Shown in pieces: positions 46,894-56,766 of a stretch of DNA of 64,000 nt. Origin of the DNA: Stentor roeselii (Eukaryota; Ciliophora; Heterotrichea; Heterotrichida; Stentoridae). Below the pieces are notes generated by a model. It was given only the letters and a program-made list of their open reading frames with translations. It did not search any database and was not told the DNA's origin. The DNA lies in assembly GCA_006503475.1 (NCBI GenBank), contig RSEH01000006.1, positions 186,001 to 250,000 of the forward strand, given 5' to 3'. Both the position numbers and the translations under genes were made by a program. Every line of letters starts with the position of its first letter. Within the stretch, counting starts at the first letter, position 1.

Positions 46894-47667
46894 TTATCGA
46901 CTAAAATCATTAATCTCTTCAAAATAATCCAATTGAAGTTTAGGATCAACAGGTAAAAGCCAAGTCCAGCTATTTCTTCCAAAAACTCTTTCAAGATTTT
47001 CAACAAATCCTAAAGTTTTACCTTTTTTCTTCTGATAAAACTCAATAGTCGTCTGATCATTTCGAATACTTCGAATCTCTACCAACATCAAGACTCCTCC
47101 AAAAGCATAAAACATCAAAGCTTCAAAAATACTAAAAAAAATGCAAATCATTCCAAAGTTATCAAAATTTTTTCCAATCTTATAACTAAAATAAAAAATC
47201 CCTATAATCAACAAGCCAAAGGTACATGTGCAAGTTGTGTAAAACAAAAAAAGAATGAAAAATTTCTTATTTGCACTTCCGATGCAGTTCCCAGCCCATA
47301 TGCAATGATGGTCTAAACGATGGACACATTTTTGGCAAGTTTTGCAATGATGGCTACGGCTTGGCTTGAACTGGTCGCAAGTTTTGCAGTAGTCGGGGCA
47401 GTCGGGGGTTGTTTGATGGGAAAGACTTGGAGTAAAGCCTGGGTTTGATGTGATTATCTTGAAGTGACTCATTAAAGATAGAAGAACTGAGAAAAGATAG
47501 ATGAAGTAATGAAAATGGACTAGATGGAATTCGAAGGATTTCCAAGTTTTCATCTGGAGGGATGGAGTTATTATGTATCGATGTATTGTCAGAGTTGGAA
47601 ATATCAGAAGTAACCAGGTCTATGAAGGTTTTACGAGAATGATCAAAAGGATTTCTAATTTTTGCAT
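46894..47667 (-). CDS. DHHC-type palmitoyltransferase
   Basis: 252 residues after splicing a 15-nt intron at 47620-47634 (GTAAAACCTTCATAG). The cysteine-rich domain is complete: C-K-T-C...R-S-H-H-C-K-T-C-Q-K-C-V-H-R-L-D-H-H-C-I-W, with the catalytic DHHC at 114-117. Two membrane helices lie before it (the first exon supplies most of the first) and two after, the usual four-pass topology, and a T-T-I-E-F-Y stretch stands where family members have their T-T-x-E motif. The enzyme transfers palmitate to cysteines on the cytosolic face of membranes. This window also encodes candidate substrates (proteins beginning MGSSCGC and MGCSC). Confidence 0.92.
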
Positions 47668-47737
47668 GTTTTTTTATTTAGGGATTTGGATTTAAGTTGG
47701 TGAGATTTATAATAATGGAATAAGACTTAAGTTGTCA

Positions 47738-48095
47738 ATGTTTCTGGATATGATTTTGTTTACCGGATTATTCAAGTTTATAAGGAATTTATCTGATGGG
47801 TCAATAGTACCTTTAAGTATTGAATCAAATAGTGAGTTTTTTATATCTAGAGGTGAATTTAGAGATTAGAAATATTGAAGAAATACGGGCGATGATAGCG
47901 AATAACTATTTCGATTTGAATTTTGAATATCCTAATGTTTTAAAAGTTTCGGAGATTATTATTACGGATTCCTTTCGATGTATTGGGTTCATTTTTACAA
48001 TTAAAAAAATTGATACAACTCTTCAGTTAGTGATAATTTACCAGACGATATTCTTATTGAAGATCATTATAATTATATTCTATATCAACTTTTGA
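47738..48095 (+). pseudogene. Broken coding remnant, unknown family
   Basis: An ATG at 47738 opens 43 codons ending at TAG 47867 (G-S-I-V-P-L-S-I-E-S-N-S-E-F-F-I-S near the end). A second frame runs on from about 47872 to 48095 with coding-like content (I-E-E-I-R-A-M-I-A-N-N-Y-F-D-L-N-F-E-Y). No GT...AG interval of 14-16 nt joins them, so a frameshifted remnant of one gene is the simplest reading. Its origin is unknown. Confidence 0.35.
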
Positions 48096-48509
48096 TTCAC
48101 ATAATCAGGCTTCATTATTTTAACTTTTTTCTATACCAAGAATAAATTGGATAATATTTTTATAAAAACAAAACTGCACTCTGAACTTTCTCATTTGTTT
48201 TGAGCTATAATCTAATTTACAAAGAATTTCAATGATTATCCGAATCCTAGTCACTGAAAATAACACGGAAACTATTTTGAAAAATTGGTGCATTGATAAA
48301 TTGTTGATACGCTGCTCCAAAAGTTATCATGTTTAATCAAATTTTGAAGAGTTAATTGTGAATATTAGATCTCATCTTATACGAAATGATAAAAAAAAGA
48401 ACTAGTTCCTGGAAATTGTGATCAAGATTGTTTAAGGATAATAATTGAACTCTTAAAGCTACATTAAATATACAGCAATTTAAATTTATAGAAAAGGTTA
48501 TCAATATTG

Positions 48510-48965
48510 CTAAAAATCAAGAACTTGAATACTTAAAATCAAGAAGTTGAACACTTAAAATCAGTAATTTCAAGAACAAATATAAAAAAAATTAATTGAA
48601 TATCAAAACTCAAGAACCTGGGACTGAGAAAAAATCCAAAAAAATCAATATAATACTAAACAAATCTGAAAGTTTTATAAAAGTCTATAAAAAAAGATCA
48701 TTATGCAATAAGGATACTATTGTGAAGCTGAGGATGAAATAAAACTAAAAACATTCAATTTCAACAATCATTTTGATCAAATTTCTTAAATCTCGGAAAA
48801 CCAATTTAAAATTAACTAAGTTTTCAAACATTAGTCTTCATTTTCTGAAATTTTGAGGAACTTCCTGCATATCAAGGGTCTCTGACATTGATATCCAAGT
48901 CCTTAGATATGTAAGTAAGAAAATATTGAAAATTTGTGAATCGGCACAACAATTGAAAACAAAAA
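48510..48965 (+). pseudogene. Decayed partial duplicate of the coiled-coil gene at 51198-53057
   Basis: About 48510-48770 lines up with 51340-51620: shared strings include TTCAAGAACAAATA, CAAAACTCAAGA, and CTATTGTGAAGCT. About 48819-48965 then lines up with 52787-52950 (AGTTTTCAA-CAT-AGTCTTCA, then CACAACAATTGAA). The intervening 1.1 kb is missing. All frames carry stops. This is a dead host gene copy lying about 2.5 kb upstream of the intact gene in the same orientation. Confidence 0.6.
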
Positions 48966-49200
48966 TATCTGAATGATTTCAGCAATCTGGAAGTTTTCGG
49001 CGACGAAAGCCTGATGGATTCAATATTAATTATTAGAATAGATCTGATAAATCATCTCTAGATTTGAAGGTAATTTAAGAATGATATCAAAAAGAGACAA
49101 CTTCTAACTGTGAAGTGCTTTGCTTCGAATTATTTATTTGAGATCATATTAGAAAGGAACATCAAACTCTTAATGAAATTTCTTTTTTAGTAACTTATAA

Positions 49201-50073
49201 ATGGAAAAGCTCGAATCAAAAAAGATACATGAGGAGAAGGTCAATCAAGCTGACATAAAAACCACTGAGCAATTAGAGCTAGAGTTAACGAAAAGGATAG
49301 ATGTGATCAATTCCAATTCGGATTTAATCATTAAGTTTCAGCAAGAAGATCACGAGGCAATAATTATGTTGGATCGAAAAATTCAATCGGAGGTAAATAA
49401 AAGACAAGATCTTGAGATTCGATTAGGGAGTGAGCTCAATAAGAGGGATGATGATATTAAATCAAAAATTTCTACTGAATCAAAAGAAGATCATGAAAGT
49501 ATTATTCAGTTGAGGAAAAATATTGAATACGAGACTAAAACCAGGCAAGGTCTTGAAAGTCGAATGGATAGGAACTTAAATGCTTTGAAAGCAAAAGTAG
49601 AGAAAATTAATCAAACTGAAAAGGAATCGAAGAAAATTATGGAAGAGTTAAAAAATAAAGCGAAACTAGGAGAAGAATCAATATTGAAAACAGAAAATAT
49701 TAATAAGGACTTGAAACAATTCAGAAATGAAGCGAATAGTAAACTCAATAATTCAGAAAAAAATGTTGATAAATTGAATAAAAGATATGAAAAAATAGTT
49801 AAAGGGCTTCAAGAGAATACAAATGAAATTGCTGAATTAAAAAAACAAGTTCAAGGGAATACAAATGAAATTGCTGAATTAAAAAAACAAGTTCAAGGGA
49901 ATACAAGTGAAATTGCTGAATTAAAAAATGAAATTGTTGAAGTAAAAAAACAAGTTCAAATACTCACTGGAGTTTCTAATGAAACTAAGTTCGAAATTAA
50001 AATACTAGATGAAACTATCAAAGTTTTGATAAACCAGATCAAGAATTTTGAATTTTTATTCAAGTTTAAATGA
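49201..50073 (+). CDS. Coiled-coil protein with internal 14-residue repeats
   Basis: 290 residues, nearly all coiled coil, ending in TGA, with an ATG directly after ACTTATAA. It is richer in Lys, Glu, Asn and Ile and more AT-rich than neighbouring genes. Near residue 205 starts a run of 14-residue repeats (N-T-N-E-I-A-E-L-K-K-Q-V-Q-G), almost identical in DNA and so recently expanded. It stands alone in an otherwise gene-poor zone, next to decayed sequence. A rapidly evolving lineage-specific gene is likely; the function is unknown. Confidence 0.65.
   Translation: MEKLESKKIHEEKVNQADIKTTEQLELELTKRIDVINSNSDLIIKFQQEDHEAIIMLDRKIQSEVNKRQDLEIRLGSELNKRDDDIKSKISTESKEDHESIIQLRKNIEYETKTRQGLESRMDRNLNALKAKVEKINQTEKESKKIMEELKNKAKLGEESILKTENINKDLKQFRNEANSKLNNSEKNVDKLNKRYEKIVKGLQENTNEIAELKKQVQGNTNEIAELKKQVQGNTSEIAELKNEIVEVKKQVQILTGVSNETKFEIKILDETIKVLINQIKNFEFLFKFK
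49816..49930 (+). repeat. 42-bp in-frame tandem repeat (about 2.7 copies)
   Basis: Copies start at 49816, 49858 and 49900 (each AATACAA-GTGAAATTGC or AATACAAATGAAATTG). The period of 42 keeps the reading frame and adds 14 coiled-coil residues, i.e. two heptads, per copy. Confidence 0.9.
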
Positions 50074-51197
50074 ATTTAGTTAACTTTTAGGTTAGATAAA
50101 ATCTTTAATCGGTGTTTGATTATTAACTCTAAAAAATATATTCTTTTATTTAAACCAGTGATGATTTTATCTTTTCAATTCTATAAACTATGCTATCTAT
50201 CTAATTAGTTTTTAATAAAACTTTCTGAAATTGATATCTTTATACTATGGATTTTAACAGTCTTCAATAAACTTAGTGAAATTTATAGATTTATTCTCTT
50301 ATTAAAAGTTGCAACAATAAATACCCAAAAATAGCAGTCATCTTACTAATCTTTATGCAAAATAATTTAATATCCTATAATTAGATTAAATTAATATCCT
50401 ATGTAAAATCTTTTAGTCTCCAGTATAATCACAACAATGAAATCAATCATTCAATAAATTCTATTAAATATCGGATTAAATCAAGGCAGATAACACTAGA
50501 GATTAGACCTGAACTAACAGGAAGAATCAATTTCTTGAAATAATCAAAAATTACATGCTATCTTTAATTTTTATAAAATTACGAGTTACTCATTATGAAA
50601 TTCAGCACATCTTTTCATTTTTCGAATTTATTAAGATTTCTCTGATAACAAAACTGACCTTATCGTTTGAACATTCTGAGAAATGAGGAATATTAATTGA
50701 AAAAATCCCAGTTTATGAAAAATAATTCAAAGTAAGTGAAACTCTTATTTTCAAACTAATTAAAAAGATTATTTCATTTGAAAAAGATTATATTGCATAT
50801 TCTAATTGTTAAAATTTTAATAAAGATACTTCAAAGAAAAAAATAGAGCCTGGCTATTTTATCATTTCATTTTAATTATTGGAAACATTAATTATATTAG
50901 ACACTAAAAAGCTATCAAACTAGAAGGTAAATTTGTTATATATTTCAGTAGTGATTTATAAGGATGATTTCTTATTGAATATAATTTCAATAAAAAATGA
51001 TTTCAGATGATTTAAGAATGAAAATTCAAAAGATTCATTTCTATAGCATAAACCCACTCTTCTTATTTATATTTAAAATGTCTGAAAACTATAAAAATAA
51101 TTTTAACCAGCCTGTGATACTTTAACCAAATCAATTTTACCATCTCTCTTATCCTCATAAAAATTCAATTCTCCATACTTCATATTTCTATAATCAA
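50074..51197. other. AT-rich gap of about 1.1 kb
   Basis: Very A/T-rich, with stops in all six frames and no ORF of interest, RNA-like structure or repeat that I can see. Upstream sequence of the gene starting at 51198 is included. Confidence 0.6.
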
Positions 51198-53057
51198 ATG
51201 AAAAAATTTTACAGAACCTTAAGTATCGATGATTACTTATGTAAATCAGAATCCGAGTTAAAGCCTCTAAACCCTTTAAACCACACTTTGAGGTTCACTA
51301 AGTCAAATTCATCGAAAACTCTGTCAATATTGTTCAAACTAAAGAACGAGAACTACTTAAAATCAATGAAAATCAAAGAACTTCAAGAACAAATAGAAAA
51401 ATTTTCATTTACTTCCAAAACTCAAGACCCTGAAAGCGAAACTGAAAAAAAATCCTCAAAACAATCAATCGAGGACTCAATCAAAGACTTAGAATTGAAG
51501 ACACAAGCTGAAAGTTCTTATTCAAGTCAATTGAAAAAAATGATCATTTCCAATCAGGAGTCTATTGTGAAGCTTATTTAGAATGAATTAAAAGCGAAAA
51601 ACATCCAAATTCAAGAGTCTTTAAAAAAATTAAAGTCTGAGCAAGAAAAACTCTTAAATTTCACTTCAAATGCAAAAAGCTTGAAAGTCACTGCTCAGAA
51701 CTCTTTGCAAGTCTTTACTCGTAACTCGAGTAAGACTTCTTCAGAACTGAAGAAATCACTGATCAAGAAAAAAAACGAAATCATCGGACTTGAAAACCTG
51801 GTCAGATCCAAAGCTGAAGACTTGAACAAAAGAGAAATAGAAGAAGAACGACAATTATCAAGAAAAAACGCTTTAATCAACGACCTTCACCTACACCTAA
51901 AAGAAAGTGAAAAAATGCATAAAAAAAACTCAGAAATTTCATCAAAATTGAGAAATTTTCAATCAAGTTTCGATTTTATTTTTCAGTAATTTCAAGAAAG
52001 GAAAATCGGGTATCAAGGGCAAGTTTCAAGTTCAGCGATTGACTTAATCATTCAGAAAATAAACCAAAATCTCTTCAACGACGGGTCAGTTTCTGAAAGA
52101 TTTATTCATTTATCCCAGCAGCATCATTTAAAAGTTGAAGAACTCGATTTTTCATTGAAAGAACTGAAAACTTTGACATCAAATTTAGAGTTTTCTGAGT
52201 TTAAAGTCCCTTCGAATATGACGTTTAACTTGCATCGATACAACTTGGAAAATGCTTCTATTAAGATAGAAAGTCAGTTTGAAATGAATTTGTTGAATGT
52301 TTATGGGAAAAGTTTGATTTTATTTCATAGGTTTCTTCAACAGCTGAAAAAAATCGAAGAAAATTCAAGTCTTTCAGTGCGTTCTATGGTTTTGTATAAA
52401 GAGCTTGAAGTCGCTTTAACAACGATAAAAAGAGAAGGAAGAAAAACACTTTTTAAAGCAGTTTCTCTTCATAGCTTCTCAGAAGACATGAAAGCGGTTT
52501 TATTGCCTTCAGCTCATGAGTCCATCGAGCAAGAAGTCTTAAAACACTTTCCAGGCGACACGAAAAAAGCTTCATTTATCTTCTCTTTAATCAAACAGTC
52601 CCCTATCACGAAATTCATGTTAACTTTTGAACATTTCGAAACTTTTCTCCTTTCAGGAGAAATTTCCACTTGTTTCCCTCAACTACTTTCAAATTGTTTC
52701 GAAAAACTTGAACTTCAATACCAAAAAATCTTAAAAATCTTAAAAAAACTTCTAAAATCTCTGAAAAATCCTTCAGAAAACGACTCAGTTTTCAAGCATC
52801 AGTCTTCAATCACTGATATTCGAAGGAACTGCTTACATGTAAAGACTTCTCTAACAATGGTTCCCAAGTCTCTCGGCGTAAAAAGTCAAAAATTAAGGAA
52901 AAAATCAGGAATAATCGTCTCAGACCTCACAACAATTGAATCTTTTCAAGAAAAAATCGATAACTTGAAAAGTCTTCATATGCGAGCCACTCGATCTTCA
53001 GAAAATCTGAAAAAACATCTGCCAGGGACTAGAGTGAGTAAAATAATTATTAAATAA
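51198..53057 (+). CDS. Coiled-coil protein, unknown (two introns)
   Basis: 609 residues if two 15-nt introns are removed: 51567-51581 (GTGAAGCTTATTTAG) and 51986-52000 (GTAATTTCAAGAAAG). Each interval holds the sole in-frame stop and the frame continues on both sides. The first begins GTG rather than GTA, so a nonsense mutation is a weaker alternative there. The N-terminal third is coiled coil; the rest is helical, with a basic patch (R-K-K-S-G-I) near the end. No domain is recognised. A decayed partial copy lies upstream at 48510-48965. Confidence 0.7.
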
Positions 53058-53101
53058 AGAAGGATTTGGTGGAAAGGGATTATTTCTGTTAGGTTATAAA
53101 A

Positions 53102-53449
53102 ATGCAGAGATATACGAAAGAGTCCAGCTTTCTGGAAGCTTCTCATAATGAAATCCTTATGGACTTCAAATTAATCATCGGCAATGATGCTGATAAAGTT
53201 GTCTCTGGATTGGAAGGAAAGGCTCGAGGAAGGCAAAAAAAAGAGAAACATGCTGTTTGTGGAGTTCTTGGATTGGCTTCACTTATTGGAGATCGTGATG
53301 GAAAGGAACATAAAATACCGAATGATTGGTTTCAACCTTATCCTCTTACTTATAGGAATTCTAATGAAATATTGCCTACTGGAATTCCTTTGCAGGGAAG
53401 AGGATTGCTTGATGCATCGTTTGATATCTATTATCGAGGGTTGATATAA
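53102..53449 (+). CDS. Small hypothetical protein
   Basis: 115 residues with an ATG right after GGTTATAAAA. Composition is ordinary and globular, with a basic segment K-A-R-G-R-Q-K-K-E-K-H near residue 45 and I-P-N-D-W-F-Q-P-Y-P-L-T-Y-R-N after it. I do not recognise a family. It follows the coiled-coil gene by 44 nt on the same strand. The good start context and balanced composition argue for a real gene despite its location in a gene-poor zone. Confidence 0.55.
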   Translation: MQRYTKESSFLEASHNEILMDFKLIIGNDADKVVSGLEGKARGRQKKEKHAVCGVLGLASLIGDRDGKEHKIPNDWFQPYPLTYRNSNEILPTGIPLQGRGLLDASFDIYYRGLI

Positions 53450-54991
53450 GGTGAATAATTTCTATTCATGTTAAATATGCCTTAAATTTCAAATGCAAGA
53501 GAATAAAACATAGCTCGCAGCTTTTAAATGTAAATTTAAAACTCCTTAGCGAAATCCATTTGCATTATTTGGTAAAAGTTCAAGATAATCATAACTTGCT
53601 TGGTTAGTCTTGATCTGGCATATCTATGTTTAATTACCCTGGTAACTTCGAGATGAACTTACGATTTTTTAAATTTTGTTAGATTTATATACTTATTTTT
53701 GTAAACATTTTTTTAATATTTGTAGTCATTTGTCTTGCCACCGAGTTATTCTATATAAAGTTCTCTAATCCATCGACCCTTCCTGTTAGAATAGAATGAT
53801 ACTGGACTCGTTTACACCTTCAATGTCTTTGCCACCGACTTTCCCAACCATGAAACATGAACAGTCAATTAAAAACTTTATCCTCACTCATGAAGCTCTC
53901 TTGGAAATCCTGGTGAAAGTTTTAAAAATACAATAGGCCATCCTTCATGTGATGGTCAGAATGAGAAGATGCATATCAATATTTATGACAATAAATGGGA
54001 TCCAATAATATTTTAAGTTGGCTGATTTCTGGAATATTCTAGTCAATAATCAGGACTCTAATGCTTACTCTGAACTTAGAAAAAATTCTAAATATGTTTA
54101 AGCTAAGATTTTCTTAACAATAATCAAATAGGGCTTACTTGGCTGTATAGAGTCACCTGATGAAGATTTTATTGTTGAGCTTTCTACTAATAAGCTAGAT
54201 AATTTCGTGATGAATTAAGAACAGCAAGAAAAAAACGAGGAAGAATGCATTCATCAAAGAAGCAAGGAGAGGTATACTGAGCCTAATGGGTCTTATGCTA
54301 AGGTTATTCTTATTTATCCTAGTAATTCGAAAATACCAGATCATATGTATATGATAAAGAACATAAGAAAATGTATTAAATTGTCTATTAATTTTCTGTA
54401 ACTTCTTCCATTCACAGTCCTCAACTTTTTTTTATCCAGTAGCGACATGAATGAGAAATTTACAGCAAGGACTATTGATATATAAAGAATTGTTGAATAA
54501 ATTGAGCGATTTATCTAAAGTATGATTTTTCAGTTAAGATATCATTGATGCTCTCATGAGTTGTAGTCAGAAAGCGAAAGATTCTTATAACCCTGCAAAA
54601 TACACATATATACTTGTAGTAAGATAATTATTCATGTAGGTGGTTTAAATAATCAACTCTTATTTTAAGTTAAACGGTTCGTTGAATTTTCATAAGGACA
54701 ACATATTGAAAGGAAATGAGTGGCTAAGAGGATTAAAACAATCCATAAATCACCATGATTTATTTATATCAAAAGTAATACCAAAAATAATCCTTCACAA
54801 TTTAAAAACCAGATCATTCATAAAACTCTACTCATTGAATTCTTATTACTCAATATAAATAAATTCCAATTTTTCAAACTTTATAAAACTCTTTAATAAT
54901 AAAAAACAAGTAAAATACATAATTCAATAGATTTAAACAATACCCAACCATTCCTTATAAATCCTAAAACCTACTCTAACCCTTAAAACCT
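53450..54991. other. Gene-poor stretch with coding-like remnants
   Basis: About 1.5 kb without an intact gene. Two plus-strand parts look like former coding sequence with several stops: 53799-54021 (for example N-D-T-G-L-V-Y-T-F-N-V-F, later H-P-S-C-D-G-Q-N-E-K-M-H-I-N) and about 54139-54402 (G-L-L-G-C-I-E-S-P-D-E-D-F-I-V-E-L and R-Y-T-E-P-N-G-S-Y-A-K-V-I-L). Their family is unknown. The last 150 bp are nearly free of G on the plus strand. Confidence 0.45.
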
Positions 54992-56755
54992 TTAAAATAA
55001 CTTACTAATCCTCGACACCGGAGTATAATTTCTATCCTTAAGTGGGTAAACAACCGTCAATTTATCCAATATTTTCTTTTCCAAGTTACTCCCAGTTTTA
55101 TTTTCCTTAGGACTACCTTTACTAGAGTGATTTTCAGGAGTGATCGAAGCAGCTCTCTTATGAGTACGAATAGGTGACGAGCCCTGCGACAAGAAAAGCG
55201 ACTGTTTTTTGACATACCTCGAAATTTCTTCAACTTCAGTATTCTGATAAAGTTTCAAGAACTGGTCAATGGGAGTATATCCTCCTCCAGTCCTACAAAT
55301 AAGCCGATTATCTTTTTTAAGTGAAATATTCACCCTTTTAGTTCCATAGATATAAACTCCATGCGCCATTTTCACAAACAAATTTTCAATTCCTTGTTCA
55401 AAAAGGTACTGTTCAAGTTGAAAGTCAATTTCATCTAATTTTATTTTCTCCAGTTTTCGAGTTGTAATATTTTTGCACTTCAAGTTCGTGAATTCCCTTT
55501 CAAGCACCTCAATCGTCCGTGTCAAGGTCAAGACTCGTTGTTTGAGTTCAGAACATTCAGCAACTATTTCCTTGTTTTCAAATGAAAGATGTTCACTTTT
55601 TAACTCAGATGATTCAAGTTTTTCCAAGATTTTTAAAGTTTCACAGTTTTTTTCAACCATTTCTTCTTGTAACCTGCTGATTTCGCTGTCTTGCATGAAA
55701 GAATGTTCTTGTAAGTACTGGATGAACCCGTTTTGAGCCTTGAAAGTACTGAGTTGCGATTTAAGCTCAAAGAGTTTTTTTTGGATTTTTTCGATTTCTA
55801 AGGATTTAACTTCACATTTTTCACAGAAAATTTCTTGTTTTTCACTTGAATCTGTAAGTTCGATTAAAATTTTATTTTGCTTCTGGGCTTCTGCAAGTCC
55901 TTCATTCAAGATTTTGATTCGAGTTTCGTATTCTGCAGCTTCAAACCCTTTAGAGCAGTCAAAGCGGGAAGTGATTTCCTTGATCCTCACGTCTTTAAGT
56001 GAAATTTCAAAGTTTAACTGGTTAACCTTCTGATTAACTCCAGCCAGTTCTCTTTTAAGTGCCGCATTTTCTTCAAAGCACTCCAAAGCTTTCCTTTTAA
56101 CCCCTTCTAAAACAACTTCCTGTTGTTTTAAAGTTTCTGCAAGTTTAAAATCCAGCATTTCCACTTTTTTCTGTTCAGTCTGGCAAAGTCTCATCAATTC
56201 AACCTTTTGTTTATTGAGTTCCTGAATAATTCTAAAAGAGTTACTCAGTTTAATCTTCAATTGTTCTAAAGTCAATTCACTTCCAACTTGCAGTTCATGC
56301 AACAAGCGAGTTTTTTGATTGAGTTCTTTCGAGTTATCCTCTTTTTCCTTTCCCAATTTACACTCCAGTTCCAAGACAGTCGTTGAAAGTTCTCTGATTT
56401 GATTAAGCAAGTCGCTGGTATTGTGCGAATTCGACTGGTTTAAATATTTTGAATAAGAACTTCCAACAGAAATTTGAATTCTCGGCATCGGGTTAAGACT
56501 TGAGGACAATTCAATCCATTGTTCTGAGGACAAAGTCGCGATTTCGCCTGTGAAGGTCCCAAGGACCAGGTCTTTCCGCATGTCTTTTATCACGAATTCG
56601 ATGACTCCTGATGATGGCACTTCTGAGTTGTTCTCTGGGTTCTGCACGTTGAGAGGCGTGATGATGTCTACTAGTGAACCGTTCACTGATAAAAAACAAC
56701 CCAGCGCCGCCGGGTCATTCAAAAGGTTTTCAGTTTGAATAACAGATAATCGCAT
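54992..56755 (-). CDS. C2-like / coiled-coil / GAS2-like protein (copy 2)
   Basis: 587 residues with the same order of parts as the gene at 22528. The N-terminal C2-like domain includes V-I-E-F-V-I-K-D-M...L-G-T-F-T-G-E-I and S-S-E-Q-W-I-E-L, equivalent to the copy-1 strands ending V-Q-W-L-P-L. Residues 120-440 are coiled coil. A GAS2/GAR-like module (about 458-500) reads R-V-N-I-S-L-K-K-D-N-R-L-I-C-R-T-G-G-G-Y-T-P-I-D-Q-F-L, and here keeps the R-x-G-G-G core that copy 1 lost. The tail is basic and Ser-rich. This more canonical module supports microtubule binding. Confidence 0.8.
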   Translation of the reverse strand: MRLSVIQTENLLNDPAALGCFLSVNGSLVDIITPLNVQNPENNSEVPSSGVIEFVIKDMRKDLVLGTFTGEIATLSSEQWIELSSSLNPMPRIQISVGSSYSKYLNQSNSHNTSDLLNQIRELSTTVLELECKLGKEKEDNSKELNQKTRLLHELQVGSELTLEQLKIKLSNSFRIIQELNKQKVELMRLCQTEQKKVEMLDFKLAETLKQQEVVLEGVKRKALECFEENAALKRELAGVNQKVNQLNFEISLKDVRIKEITSRFDCSKGFEAAEYETRIKILNEGLAEAQKQNKILIELTDSSEKQEIFCEKCEVKSLEIEKIQKKLFELKSQLSTFKAQNGFIQYLQEHSFMQDSEISRLQEEMVEKNCETLKILEKLESSELKSEHLSFENKEIVAECSELKQRVLTLTRTIEVLEREFTNLKCKNITTRKLEKIKLDEIDFQLEQYLFEQGIENLFVKMAHGVYIYGTKRVNISLKKDNRLICRTGGGYTPIDQFLKLYQNTEVEEISRYVKKQSLFLSQGSSPIRTHKRAASITPENHSSKGSPKENKTGSNLEKKILDKLTVVYPLKDRNYTPVSRISKLF

Positions 56756-56766
56756 TTAAAAACAAA
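56756..56766. promoter_or_regulatory. 11-bp spacer between divergent start codons
   Basis: TTAAAAACAAA separates the ATG of the C2-like/GAS2-like gene (minus) from that of the zinc-finger gene (plus). All A/T except one C. Confidence 0.4.

Larger units (their letters stand above)
47668..49200. other. AT-rich gene-poor stretch with decayed coding sequence
   Basis: About 1.5 kb without an intact gene. It contains two broken stretches listed separately (47738-48095 and 48510-48965). The remainder is low-complexity A/T-rich sequence with stops in all frames and nothing I can assign. Confidence 0.6.

Noticed and set aside
48120-48320. 66-codon ORF on the minus strand
   Set aside because: Hydrophobic, AT-driven composition, no start context, and flanked by decayed sequence; likely chance.
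47668-54991. Mobile or virus-like element in the gene-poor island
   Set aside because: No terminal repeats, target duplications, transposase, reverse transcriptase or capsid motif could be recognised; the identified relic derives from a host gene.
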